Below, one piece after another: positions 1 to 8,477 of a stretch of DNA of 36,780 bases (its first letter is position 1; every line of letters starts with the position of its first letter). A model generated the notes under the pieces. It saw only the letters and a program-made list of their open reading frames with translations, did no database searches and was not told where the DNA came from. The translations under genes and the position numbers were made by a program. The DNA is from Prasinococcaceae sp. CCMP 1430 (Eukaryota; Prasinodermophyta; Palmophyllophyceae; Prasinococcales; Prasinococcaceae): the NCBI GenBank assembly GCA_013416795.1, contig RQSC01000009.1, positions 174,280 to 211,059 on the forward strand. The letters are read 5' to 3'.

Positions 1-1395
1 GCCGGCGACGGCGCGGCGGCGGCGGCGCCGGGCGAGCTGCGCGCGCCGGTGACGATGGCCGAGTGCGAGAAACACTCGACGCCGGACGACTGCTGGCTGG
101 TGATCGACGGCGCGGCGTACGACGTCACGAGCTTCATCGACAAGCACCCGGGCGGCGCCATGATCTACGTCCGCGCGGGGCGCGACTGCACGCAGATCTT
201 CGACAGCTACCACCAGGACAGGGTGCGCGCGATGCTGCCCAAGTTCAAGGTCGCCGATGTGTCGGACTACGCCCCGGGCAAGAGCAACAGCGCCGACGTG
301 CTGGTGTACGGCGACGAGGGCGGCTTCTACCGCGAGCTGAAGAAGCGCGTGGCGGCCAAGTTCAGGGCGACGGGCAAGAACCCGCGCTACCACCCGGAGA
401 TGCTCATAAAGTCGTTCGTCATCCTCGCGGGCGTCGCCGCCTCCTACTACGGCACCTACTGGGCGATGCCCGGGCGCTTCGCGGCGTCCCTGGCGTGCGC
501 CGTGCTGCTGGGCTTCTTCCGCGCGGAGGTGGGCATGAGCATCCAGCACGACGCCAACCACGGCTCGTACACCACCTCAAACAACCTGGGCTACGTGATG
601 GGCCTCACGCTCGACATGGTGGGCGCCAGCAGCTGGGTGTGGAAGCAGGTGCACGTCAACGGCCACCACGCGTACACCAACGTGCCCTCGCACGACACGG
701 ACGTGTGGGTGGACAGGGATGGCGACGTGCGCCGCATCGTGGAGGGCACGCCGCACTACTGGTACTACAAGTTCCAGGCGTTCTACCTGCCCTTCCTGTA
801 CGGCGCGCTCTCGCTCAAGTCCATCATCGGCGACCTGACGCTCATCCGCACGCAGCTCTTCGGCGACACCCACCGCTTCGTGGCGCCCACGAAGAAGGAG
901 GCCGTGCTCTTCTGGGCGCTCAAGGCGGCCAGCCTGGCCTACCTCGTCGCGCTGCCGCTCGCGTGCAGCCCGCACGGGACGCTCGGGGCCTTCGCGCTCT
1001 TCATGACCGAGGAGTGGACGTGCGGCCTCACGCTGGCGTACATGTTCCAGGTGGCGCACGTGAGCACGGCCGCGGTCTTCCCCGAGGCCAAGGACGGCAA
1101 GGTGGCCATGGGCTGGGCCACCGCGCAGTGCGCGACCACGATCAACTTCGCGCCGGGCAACTGGTTCTGGACGCACGTCTCGGGCGGCCTCAACCACCAG
1201 GTGGAGCACCACCTCTTCCCGGGCATCTGCCACATGCACTACCCCATGCTCGCGCCGATCGTCAGGGAGACCTGCGAGGAGTTCGGCGTGCCCTACCTGA
1301 GCTACCCCACCTTCTGGGGGGCCTTCATGTCGCACTGGGAGCACATGCACAAGGTGGGGCAGCCCATCAAGGTGCCCACGCTCGGCGACGCGTGA
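1..1395 (+). CDS. Cytochrome b5-fused front-end fatty-acid desaturase (delta-5/delta-4 type), 5' partial
   Basis: This is a membrane front-end desaturase, predicted to insert a cis double bond on the carboxyl side of existing double bonds of C20/C22 polyunsaturated acyl chains in the ER. An N-terminal cytochrome b5 domain carries the heme motif HPGG (nt 145-156). The three histidine boxes of the family are present: HDANH (547-561), HVNGHH (652-669) and QVEHH (1198-1212), where Gln replaces the first His as is typical of front-end enzymes. Hydrophobic stretches lie at about 415-540 and 900-1060. The overall pattern, including the ending with an aromatic/His-rich helix, resembles the Mortierella delta-5 and thraustochytrid delta-4 group more than the haptophyte delta-5 enzymes with a QIEHH box. 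The frame is open to the left edge. The first in-frame ATG (55) sits inside the usual pre-b5 segment, so the true start probably lies outside the window. There are no introns in the visible part. Substrate specificity cannot be read from sequence. Confidence 0.92.
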   Translation, partial: AGDGAAAAAPGELRAPVTMAECEKHSTPDDCWLVIDGAAYDVTSFIDKHPGGAMIYVRAGRDCTQIFDSYHQDRVRAMLPKFKVADVSDYAPGKSNSADVLVYGDEGGFYRELKKRVAAKFRATGKNPRYHPEMLIKSFVILAGVAASYYGTYWAMPGRFAASLACAVLLGFFRAEVGMSIQHDANHGSYTTSNNLGYVMGLTLDMVGASSWVWKQVHVNGHHAYTNVPSHDTDVWVDRDGDVRRIVEGTPHYWYYKFQAFYLPFLYGALSLKSIIGDLTLIRTQLFGDTHRFVAPTKKEAVLFWALKAASLAYLVALPLACSPHGTLGAFALFMTEEWTCGLTLAYMFQVAHVSTAAVFPEAKDGKVAMGWATAQCATTINFAPGNWFWTHVSGGLNHQVEHHLFPGICHMHYPMLAPIVRETCEEFGVPYLSYPTFWGAFMSHWEHMHKVGQPIKVPTLGDA

Positions 1396-1819
1396 GCGGA
1401 GCCGGTGGGTGGCGTGGGTGGCGGGCCGGCCCGCCACAAGCACTCCCCCCTTGTCAATTTTTGCCCTCCCTGCATCCCTGCGGCAGCGCAGAATGGGCGC
1501 CTGCGCTGCTCCTGGCGGAGGAGCCTGTGTAAGTTACCTCGTGTGTGTGATTGTTCGCACGTCGTGCACGCGTGTCGCACGTTTGCATGTTTTTGGTGTG
1601 GGTGTGGGTGTGGGTATGTGGGGGGGGGGGCACAGCGTGGCACCTCTCTCTCCCTCTCTCTCTCTCTAGCCCGCCGCGCCCGAGGGGATGGCGCAAGAGG
1701 CGCGCGCGTGCAGGCGTCCCGGGGGGGCGAAGGCCAGCGCGATGGGTGTGCTGGCGGCACGCACGGCGAGTACAGCATGGTATGGTACATGTACATGCAC
1801 GGCGAGCGTCTCAAGCGCA
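1396..1819. other. Intergenic/3' UTR with simple repeats
   Basis: This stretch lies between the desaturase stop and the ZNHIT3-like exon on the other strand. It contains a GTGTGG-type microsatellite followed by a G run (about 1594-1630) and a CT-rich run (about 1644-1669). Open frames here are arginine- or proline-rich and have no domain-like pattern. I see no gene. Confidence 0.6.
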
Positions 1820-2149
1820 CTACGCCGCGCCGCCGCCCGCGGCTGCCTGCGGTGGTGCGGTGTCGGCGCCGACGGCCGTGAGCATCGCGTCGCAGAGCTC
1901 GACGAATGCTGGGTGGTCCTTCTGCGCGGCCTCGAGCGCGGCCTCGGCGTGGCGGGCGCCGCGCTCCCACTGCGCGTCGATGTGCCGCAGGACCTCCGGC
2001 ACGCCGCGCACGCGCACCGCGTCGCGCACCGCGTCGCTGCGCGCGAGCGACTGGAGCTGCCGCATGCTCAGGCGGCCCGCCTCGGCGAGCATGTCCTCCA
2101 TGCCACCCGTGTCGCTCGTGCCTGCGTCCTTGGCAGTCTCGCTCGGCAC
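1820..2149 (-). CDS. ZNHIT3: ZNHIT3-like protein, C-terminal exon
   Basis: The 109-residue frame has an alpha-helical pattern like the C-terminal half of zinc-finger HIT-domain protein 3 (box C/D snoRNP assembly and nuclear-receptor co-regulation in animals). A first helix contains 'LSMRQLQSLARSD', then comes 'VLRHIDAQ', and the end 'HPAFVELCDAMLTAVG' matches the family's closing 'P-x-F-x-E-x-x-D' helix. The N-terminal HIT zinc finger (CxxC plus CSxxCxxxH) is not found in any minus frame up to the N at 2432, so it should lie in an upstream exon or in missing sequence. The ATG at 2149 is the first in this frame and may only be an internal methionine. The tail is Ala/Gly-rich. Assignment rests on a short, weakly conserved region. 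An unrelated helical protein is possible. Confidence 0.45.
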   Translation of the reverse strand: MPSETAKDAGTSDTGGMEDMLAEAGRLSMRQLQSLARSDAVRDAVRVRGVPEVLRHIDAQWERGARHAEAALEAAQKDHPAFVELCDAMLTAVGADTAPPQAAAGGGAA

Positions 2150-2431
2150 GGGGGCGCGCGTCCGGGCGGGCTCCTAGTATCCGCACCACTGCTCGCGGGC
2201 GGCGCCGATGGCAGCTCCGACAACGCAAGTGCGCTGCGCGACGATGCATCTGTGCTGGCGACGTGCGACAGCTGGCACCCGCTCGGCGCAGCAGCGAGGC
2301 ACTGGTGCGCGACGTTGCTCGAGAAGTCGCCGTCGGCGCCGTCGCGATCTGTGGAGCTGCGCCTCGTCGTGATACACAAGCTGCCGCAGGACCACCCCGA
2401 CGCAGACCCGGACGCCTTCGGGATGGGTGCC

Positions 2432-2432
2432 N
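2432..2432. other. Single N, possible collapsed assembly gap
   Basis: One undetermined base inside a GC-rich low-complexity run, between the ZNHIT3-like exon and gene-poor sequence. The missing zinc-finger exon of the ZNHIT3-like gene would be expected on this side. It may be a true single-base ambiguity. Confidence 0.5.
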
Positions 2433-3199
2433 CCGCGGGCGCGGGCGCGGCGGCGGCGGCTGGCGCCGCGGGCGCCCTGTGTGTGTTGCGGCTCTTTTTC
2501 TTTTTCTTTTTCTTTGTTTGCCGCGGTGCGGCATCAAAAAGTCGCACGGAGCGCCCATGCAGAGCGCGTCATTTGCCGAACAGAGTCGGTTGTGTTTTGA
2601 TGTATTGTTTGGCGGTGGGGGTCTCCGAAATTGAAGGCTCCTCGTGGTGGCGCGCGCGGCATGCGATTGATGATTGGATTTGGGCAGCGCGCGCCCGCGC
2701 CCGCGCGCCCGCGCTCGAGCTCCCGCTCCGTGAGTGGAGCGCAGTGGTGTGTTGCCCCGTTTGCGACGTGACGCGTGCGGCATAGGCAGGTGTCGATGAC
2801 AATCGCCATCGGAGGCGGGAGTGTCGGTCCCGGCGCCGGCCAAAGCCTCAGGGCCGGGTGAGGGGGGCGTCGCCTGAACAAGTCCGGTGAGCTTGTAATG
2901 ACCAGGATGAGCGTGTGCTCGAGCGCAGTGAGAGCTGGCTCCTTCAATACAGCTTTTACATGGAGTGGGCCCACCATGTTCGCGCATGACTGGAGTGCTG
3001 GTTCTATGCCCTCCACTTCCATGCTAGGCATATGCGCTCGAGCAGCTTGGCCATCGAGTCGAGCATGGCCGAGTTGAGGTTGGCTTCGACGTGGGCCAGG
3101 CGGTCCATGAGCTGGATCCGTCAGAGCGGGTGTACGCGATCGCATAGGGCGCAAAGCGGCTGGGGTGGCCGTCCAGCGCGCCGCGCGTACGCGTGCGCG

Positions 3200-3385
3200 T
3201 GTTTAAAACTCCATCAAAGCGGCGCCGGACGGCTACGCGTGTCGGCGCCGATGCCATTTTCTGTGCATTGCCACGCACAACCATGCATTGAAAGCGCCAT
3301 CAAAGCCGGGCCGCGCGGCCGCGCGCGTCGACACCGATGGCGGTGGCACGTAGACGTATTGAAAACGCCATCACAACGGGATGCG
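3200..3385. repeat. Degenerate tandem repeat, about 70-80 bp period, three units
   Basis: The core 'TT(T/G)AAA(A/G)C(T/G)CCATCA(A/C)A' occurs at about 3203, 3288 and 3358. In the first two units it is followed by a second matching segment, CG(C/T)GTCG(G/A)C(G/A)CCGATG. The copies are diverged. No coding potential was recognised. Confidence 0.5.
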
Positions 3386-3803
3386 TCCCGACAAGGGGGG
3401 GGGGAGGGGGAGCGTGCGCGTGTGACTTGACCTTCTCGTGGGGCTCAGAGGGTTACCGCGAGGCTGCAAAACAAGGTAATTTGGGTTCGCCCCGCCTACC
3501 ACACGGCATCGTTCGGGTGTGTAAACTCATCACAGTTCCAATTGAATGGAAGGTTCAGTGAACCCTAACTTTCGGGTTTCCGTTTTGCGCGCGGCGCCCC
3601 GAAAGCGCGCCCGATTGTGGCCTGCGTGGAAACGTCAGTCGCCCGTGGGTACATCCGGGTACATCCGAAGATCCCTTTCGTAACACCGCGCACGGCGCGC
3701 CTTTGAGGTTTTTGTGATCGTAACCCAAACCCACCGCCTCGGCAATTGTGTTTACAATCAGGCCAAAGTGAGAGCAAAAGGATCTTTTTTGTGAACCCTA
3801 TTT

Positions 3804-4599
3804 TCAGAGGGAAGCGCGGCAAAAAGGGGCTTTGGGACGGAAGATGAAGCGGCACTGGTGCTCGCGGTATCCCCGCGCGAACGACACGAACGCCTTGGTG
3901 GCCTTCTCCAGCAGGTCGCGGTCTGCCGCCATGGCTGCGCGGGCAGACTGCAACAGCTCGTCCGACTCGGAGGCCATCCCCTCGCTGACGCTGACCTCCG
4001 CCTCCTCGACGCCCTCGCCATCATCCTCGCCGCTGCTCACTCGACCGGCCGCGTCCTCCCCTCCCGCCTCGAGCGGCACCTGCACGACGGGAACCTTTCT
4101 AATGTGCAGAAACTCGACGTACGAGTCCTCGTGCGGCATGAGCAGCGCGAGGCTCGCGCCGCGCTTGCCCATGCGCGCGGCGCGCCCTACGCGATGCACG
4201 AAGGCGTTTGGATCCTGTGGAGCGTCAAATTGCACCACCCAGTCAACGTCGGGGATGTCGAGGCCACGCGCGGCCACATCGGTACACAGCAGTGCCGCAG
4301 AGCTCTGCCCCGCGAACGCTGCCAGCGCTGCGTCGCGCTGGCGCTGCGGCTGGCGGCCGTGCAGCGCGTGGAGCGGCGGTAGCGCGCGCGCGCCATCCAG
4401 ACCGAGCACCGGCAGCAGTGCCGCGAAGTAGTCCACGCAGGCACATGTGAGGAAGTACACGATGAGCTTCTCCTCCCGGTGCTCCGCCAGGAAGCGGCAG
4501 AGCGCCGTCAGTTTGTGCCGCGCGGGCGCAAGCGCGTACTTGAGCTCAAGCGTCTCGGGGGTGCGCTGCTGGGAGGAGCCGCCACCGGCCGCGCCGCCG
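3804..4599 (-). CDS. SPB4: ATP-dependent RNA helicase SPB4/DDX55, RecA2 domain plus start of C-terminal extension (fragment)
   Basis: SPB4/DDX55 is a DEAD-box helicase for 60S ribosomal-subunit assembly in the nucleolus. Reading leftward from the N at 4600, the fragment begins with the post-RecA1 linker (TPETLELKYAL) and then gives the RecA2 domain: motif IV region (LIVYFLTCACVDYF), motif V (LCTDVAARGLDIP) and motif VI (HRVGRAARMG). It continues into the C-terminal segment diagnostic of SPB4, 'LLEKATKAFVSFARGY' then 'HQCRFIFRPK'. An acidic insert lies between them (around 3985-4080). The N-terminal RecA1 domain with the Q motif, Walker A and DEAD box is absent because the coding frame runs into the N. 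Downstream of FRPK the expected continuation (a conserved block ending near a PRMPEL-like motif) is not seen. The frame stops at 3804 in AT-richer sequence, with no good GTGCG donor. It is thus cut at both ends: an assembly-truncated gene, or a pseudogene fragment. Confidence 0.85.
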
Positions 4600-4600
4600 N
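4600..4600. other. Single N at the abutment of two truncated genes
   Basis: Helicase coding sequence (minus strand) runs up to this base from the left, and ankyrin-repeat coding sequence (plus strand) starts immediately to the right. Neither has a start codon or upstream region. This is best explained as a scaffold gap reduced to one N, or a join of non-adjacent contigs. Confidence 0.75.
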
Positions 4601-4602
4601 AC

Positions 4603-7600
4603 GCCTACGGCCGCGCGCCGCTGCACGCGGCCGCCATGCGCGCGTCCAAGCGGCTCGGCGGCGCGGGCTCAAAGAGCGGCACGCCCGACATCGTGCGCGC
4701 GCTGCTCGCGCGCGGAGCGGACGCGTCGCTCGCCGACGCCAACGGCTGGACGCCGCTGCACTTCGCGTGCTGCCACGGCGACCGCGGCATCGAGGCGATC
4801 GAGGAGCTGCTCAAGGCGGGCGCCGACCCGTTTGCGAAGACGGCCGAGGGGGTGTGCGCGCTCGGTCTGGTGCTCGCGCTCGAAGAGCAGTGCACCAGGC
4901 GCGACAGGTGCGAGGACGCCGTCCTCGCGCTGCGCGCCGCGCGGGTGGTGCGCGCGGCGGTGCTCGCGGCGGCGGCGGACGAGGGCGAGTCGGTGCACGA
5001 GTGCATGCCGCTGCCGACCATGTCCACCGAGATGCGCAGCCGCCTGGCGCGCGTGTCGGCGCACATGCCCAACGCTGCCGAGCGGCGCGAGGAGGACGCG
5101 CTGCGCGCGCACGCGCGCGGCGCGCTGCCCGCCCTCGTCGTGCACGCGCCCGCGGTCGGCGGCCGCCGCGCCGGAGGCGGGGAGGGGCTCAGCCGCGAGG
5201 AGGCCATCTCCCGCGGGGTGGCCGCGCTGCGCGCGCTGTGGCCCGCGTGCGACGTGCTGCCGCGCGCCGAGCGCTCGGCGCACGGCATGCACGGGCAGCG
5301 CCGGAAGGGCGCCCACGGCGCGGGCGACGGTGGTCTGGCGTACACGCTATCCCGCTGCGCGCGCTACCTCGCCAAGGGGGCGCCGCGCGACAATGAGATA
5401 AACGCGGCGCTGCGCCGCTTCGTCGGCTCGCAGGTCGACGCCAAGACGGGCGACATCGACGTCCTGCACTGCTGCTTCCACCTGCGCGTGTCGGTGACCG
5501 TCTTCAAGGCGATGGGCTTCCCGCAGCTTGGCGAGGCCTTCCTCGCGGCCCCCGACGAGGGTCGCAAGCGCTGGCTGCGGCAGCTGCTGCCCGTGCGCTG
5601 CTACGCGCCGGGCGCGCCCGGCAGGCCGCCGCTGCTCGTGTGGCGCGTGGCCAACCTGCACCCGGAGGCCATCCTCAAGAACTTCACGCAGGCGGAGATC
5701 GTGGCGGCGATGATGTCCGTGGTGGTCCGCGCGCTGCAGCACGAGGCCGAGGGGCGCTCGGAGGACAGCGCCGTCACGGTGTACGACTTCCGCCACTTCT
5801 CGCTCTCCAAGCTGAAGACCGACACGTCGAGGGCCCTCGGCGACGCGCTGAAGGACTTCCTGGCGTCCATCCCGGACATGCAGTCCAAGCAGTACATGGT
5901 GCACACGCCGCTGTACTTCAAGGCGGCGTCGGCCTTCGCCCTGTCGATGGTGGACGAGAACACCGCCCGCAAGATCGTCGTGTCCGCTGGCGCCAAGGCG
6001 GCAGAGCTCGCGCGCGTGTGCGGCGGGCCGGATGGGGTGCCGCCGCCGCTGAGGCCGCACGGCGGAGAGGCCGCCGCGCAGGCCGAGTACGCCACCGCCG
6101 GGAGCAAGCTCGTGCGGGACGGCACGGACGTGACCATCAAGCACAAGGGCATGTACTTCTTTCGCGTGGATATCGTCGACGAGGGGCAGGCGCTCCACTT
6201 CGAGTTCACCTCGAGCCGCACGGTGGCCTTCTTCATCAACAGGGAGCCACTCCTCGGGGGCGCGCGCGACCCCGAGAAAGGCGCCCCGAAAAGCGGCTCC
6301 CACGACGCGGCGCAGGGCGCCTCCTCCAGAAACCCGGCCCCTGCGGTCGAGCCCTGGGAGCGCGAGTTTGGATACGACGCGCGCACGCAGGTCTTTTCCG
6401 GCGCGGGCGGCGGCAGCAGCTTAGAGGACACGGTGCTGCGCTGGCCAGAGGTGGGCGCGCAGCACTGCAGCGCCGTGGGCGTGCTCAAGGGCGAGGCGGG
6501 CGGGCGGACCGGCCTTCGTCCGGGGACGTACACGCTCGCGTGGGACAACATGAAGCCCTCGGGCGTCTCCAGCGGCAATGCCAAGCTGCGCTACGCCGTG
6601 TGGGTGTCGCCCGCCACGCACATGTCCATCGGGTACGACACGTTTGAGGGCGAGCGCGTCTCTTCAAAAGCAGGCGGACCGGCGCTCGCGAACGGCGCGG
6701 CCGCTGCGCTGCGCACTGCCGACCTCGCCTATCAGCATTCCTCCGCCGACGGCGGGGCGTGCGCGTCGAGCGACGACGCGCTCTTCGGCTCGGCGGCGGC
6801 GGCGGCGGCAAGTGCTGCGTCCGCCGCCGCCGTCGCTGCGGCGGAATTGTCGGCGGCCGCGGCCGCAGCCGCGGCCGAGGCGGCCTACGCAGCCGCAGCA
6901 GAGGGCTGGAGCTGGTGTCGGTCGGCGTCCGTGTCCCTCTCGGAGTTGGACCGCGCAGGGTCGTTCGAGCTCATGCGCTCGGGCTCATTTTCGGCCACCT
7001 TCCACGACGCGCTGCCGCACTTCACCCCGACGCTCGACATCAAGGTGACCAAGCGCGCGGCGGACGATGACGCCACGGTGCTCAATCCTCACGGCGACGA
7101 CGAGCTGATGCGGCTCGAATCGGAGGAGCACGCGTCGGTCGGCTCGGCGTCGGACATGGACTCGCTCGAGCTGCTCTTCCCGAACGGGAGCGCGACACGA
7201 GGTGACAGCCTCGACACGGACGGCGACGGTGCCGCCGCCGCCGCCGGGGGCAGCAATGACTCTGCTCCTTCAACCCCGATGGCGAGGCACAGCGGCAGCA
7301 ACGGGACGGCGAGCCGGATGGCGATGCGGCTCAAGCAGGAGGAAGCAGCTGGAGGCGATCTGACCCCGCGCCAGCGGCGTCGAAAGGAACGCCAAGCGAG
7401 GCGCCAGGCGCAGCGCGCGGCGCGCAAGGCGCGCCACAGTAGGCATCGCGCCGCACGCGGCGTTGGCGCCATGCTCGTGTCGCCCTCGGCGCGCGGCGAG
7501 TACAGCGGCGAGCGGCGACACAAGCGACGTTGGAACCCCTTCGCAGTTTGCTTATCTCCCTGCGTGGCCGACGCGCCGGCTGGATACGTGCCGCTGGAAT

Positions 7601-8175
7601 GGAACGAGGAGACAGCGGCCAGCAATGGCTCTGCCGTCGTGGCGGGGGGGGCTACGAGCAAGGGCGACGGCGCCCTTGCGGCGACTGGTGCGGGAAGCGA
7701 CGATGCGGCCGGCGCTGATTGCGCTGGCTTGGGCGGCCTGCAGGGTGCCAATGGAGGCCCCGCCGTGCGCCTATCTTCCAAGCAGAACCTGCACGCGTCC
7801 TTCGCTGCAGTCGCGGCCGCAACCGCGGCAGATGCCGCCGCTGGCGCCGGCACCGCCTCTGAGGCTGCGGTAAGGGCCGCCACCGCCGCGGCAGAGGCGG
7901 CGACTGGCGATGACGTCGCTGCGGTGGCACGCTCCTGCAACGGCGCCGCTCGCGCTGGCTCGACCACAGCTCAAGACCGCTTGCGAGCCGCGACGGCCGA
8001 GGTCGAGGCCGCGCGGGAGCAGCTTCGAACCGCCGCGCACGCGCGGCTCGCGGGGCCTCTCCAACATGGCGCGCATGCAACGCTTGCCTACAGCGGCCCG
8101 ATCGCGATGACGCTCGTGGCGCTGCTCGCGGCGTGGGCCGCGCACGTGGCGCTGGTCGCCACAGGCGGGGCGTAG
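4603..8175 (+). CDS. Ankyrin-Sec14(CRAL-TRIO)-GOLD protein with C-terminal membrane anchor, 5' partial
   Basis: This is a multidomain protein with a predicted role in phosphoinositide or lipid transfer and membrane trafficking. The order is: at least two ankyrin repeats (about 4606-4860; 'YGRAPLHAAA' and 'NGWTPLHFACCHGD'); a helical Sec14 N-terminal region (about 5330-5560); a CRAL-TRIO pocket (about 5620-6000; 'VYDFRHFSLSKLKTD', then 'YMVHTPLYFKAASAFAL' and 'TARKIVVS'); and a GOLD beta-sandwich (about 6090-6640; 'YFFRVDIVDEGQALHFEF', ending 'LRYAVWVSP') interrupted by a loop. Then follow poly-Ala/Ser stretches, a strongly basic run (about 7360-7470), a short coiled-coil-like helix (about 7965-8040) and a final hydrophobic segment (8095-8160) consistent with a tail anchor. 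Sec14 plus GOLD is the patellin arrangement; ankyrin repeats in front and a terminal anchor are not part of it. The start is lost at the N at 4600. The rest is one uninterrupted exon ending at TAG 8173-8175. Confidence 0.85.
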   Translation, partial: AYGRAPLHAAAMRASKRLGGAGSKSGTPDIVRALLARGADASLADANGWTPLHFACCHGDRGIEAIEELLKAGADPFAKTAEGVCALGLVLALEEQCTRRDRCEDAVLALRAARVVRAAVLAAAADEGESVHECMPLPTMSTEMRSRLARVSAHMPNAAERREEDALRAHARGALPALVVHAPAVGGRRAGGGEGLSREEAISRGVAALRALWPACDVLPRAERSAHGMHGQRRKGAHGAGDGGLAYTLSRCARYLAKGAPRDNEINAALRRFVGSQVDAKTGDIDVLHCCFHLRVSVTVFKAMGFPQLGEAFLAAPDEGRKRWLRQLLPVRCYAPGAPGRPPLLVWRVANLHPEAILKNFTQAEIVAAMMSVVVRALQHEAEGRSEDSAVTVYDFRHFSLSKLKTDTSRALGDALKDFLASIPDMQSKQYMVHTPLYFKAASAFALSMVDENTARKIVVSAGAKAAELARVCGGPDGVPPPLRPHGGEAAAQAEYATAGSKLVRDGTDVTIKHKGMYFFRVDIVDEGQALHFEFTSSRTVAFFINREPLLGGARDPEKGAPKSGSHDAAQGASSRNPAPAVEPWEREFGYDARTQVFSGAGGGSSLEDTVLRWPEVGAQHCSAVGVLKGEAGGRTGLRPGTYTLAWDNMKPSGVSSGNAKLRYAVWVSPATHMSIGYDTFEGERVSSKAGGPALANGAAAALRTADLAYQHSSADGGACASSDDALFGSAAAAAASAASAAAVAAAELSAAAAAAAAEAAYAAAAEGWSWCRSASVSLSELDRAGSFELMRSGSFSATFHDALPHFTPTLDIKVTKRAADDDATVLNPHGDDELMRLESEEHASVGSASDMDSLELLFPNGSATRGDSLDTDGDGAAAAAGGSNDSAPSTPMARHSGSNGTASRMAMRLKQEEAAGGDLTPRQRRRKERQARRQAQRAARKARHSRHRAARGVGAMLVSPSARGEYSGERRHKRRWNPFAVCLSPCVADAPAGYVPLEWNEETAASNGSAVVAGGATSKGDGALAATGAGSDDAAGADCAGLGGLQGANGGPAVRLSSKQNLHASFAAVAAATAADAAAGAGTASEAAVRAATAAAEAATGDDVAAVARSCNGAARAGSTTAQDRLRAATAEVEAAREQLRTAAHARLAGPLQHGAHATLAYSGPIAMTLVALLAAWAAHVALVATGGA

Positions 8176-8477
8176 TCTGACGCATCTAACACATTTTGTG
8201 ACGTTACCTTCCGAGCGACCGCCGCTCGGTCCGCCCCGCAGACCCTCGTGGAGGCCGCCCGCTCGGGCGACCAGGTCGCCCGCGCCAGCCGCCGGGCTCC
8301 CGAGCTGAGGAGGCCGCCCGCCGGCCGGACGGCGCCCCTCTCGACCCCACACCGCGCGGCGCCGCGGCGCCGCAGCACGCGGCGCCCCTCGCGGAGGCGC
8401 CCGTGTGTACGCACAACGTGTATGTGAATGAACGATCTCACGAAGATGCATTTTGATGGCACTGCGAGTGGATATGG
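8176..8477. promoter_or_regulatory. Intergenic upstream of the deaminase gene
   Basis: About 300 bp between the Sec14-GOLD stop and the next open frame. It includes a 'GCATTTTGATGG' string at about 8449 that recurs in other intergenic stretches of the window. No small gene was recognised. A 5' exon of the following gene, supplying its ATG, may lie here. Confidence 0.35.

Larger units (their letters stand above)
2150..3803. other. Gene-poor stretch with ambiguous base, pyrimidine tract and degenerate repeats
   Basis: No confident gene. An N lies at 2432 in a GC low-complexity run. A (TTTTTC)n pyrimidine tract sits at about 2493-2516, and a degenerate tandem repeat at about 3200-3380. From about 3440 to 3800 the sequence is much less GC-rich than its surroundings and holds two 'GTGAACCCTA' strings (near 3559 and 3791). 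A short minus-strand frame (3004-3108) encodes an amphipathic helix-like peptide beginning MDRLAHVEANLNSAM. It could be an orphan exon, but nothing around it supports a gene. Confidence 0.5.

Noticed and set aside
1302-2987. Open frame of 561 codons on the minus strand through the desaturase 3' end
   Set aside because: Arg/Pro/His-rich composition, spans microsatellites and the N at 2432, and has no domain pattern: a GC-driven shadow.
3004-3108. Short minus-strand frame with an amphipathic helix-like peptide (MDRLAHVEANLNSAM...)
   Set aside because: Only about 34 codons, no flanking exons or homology recognised; kept as a comment in the gene-poor stretch.
3420-3540. tRNA-like B box (GGGTTCGCCCC near 3485) with a GGCTCAGAGGG string before it
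   Set aside because: The T-stem and D-stem bases do not pair and no acceptor stem could be drawn.
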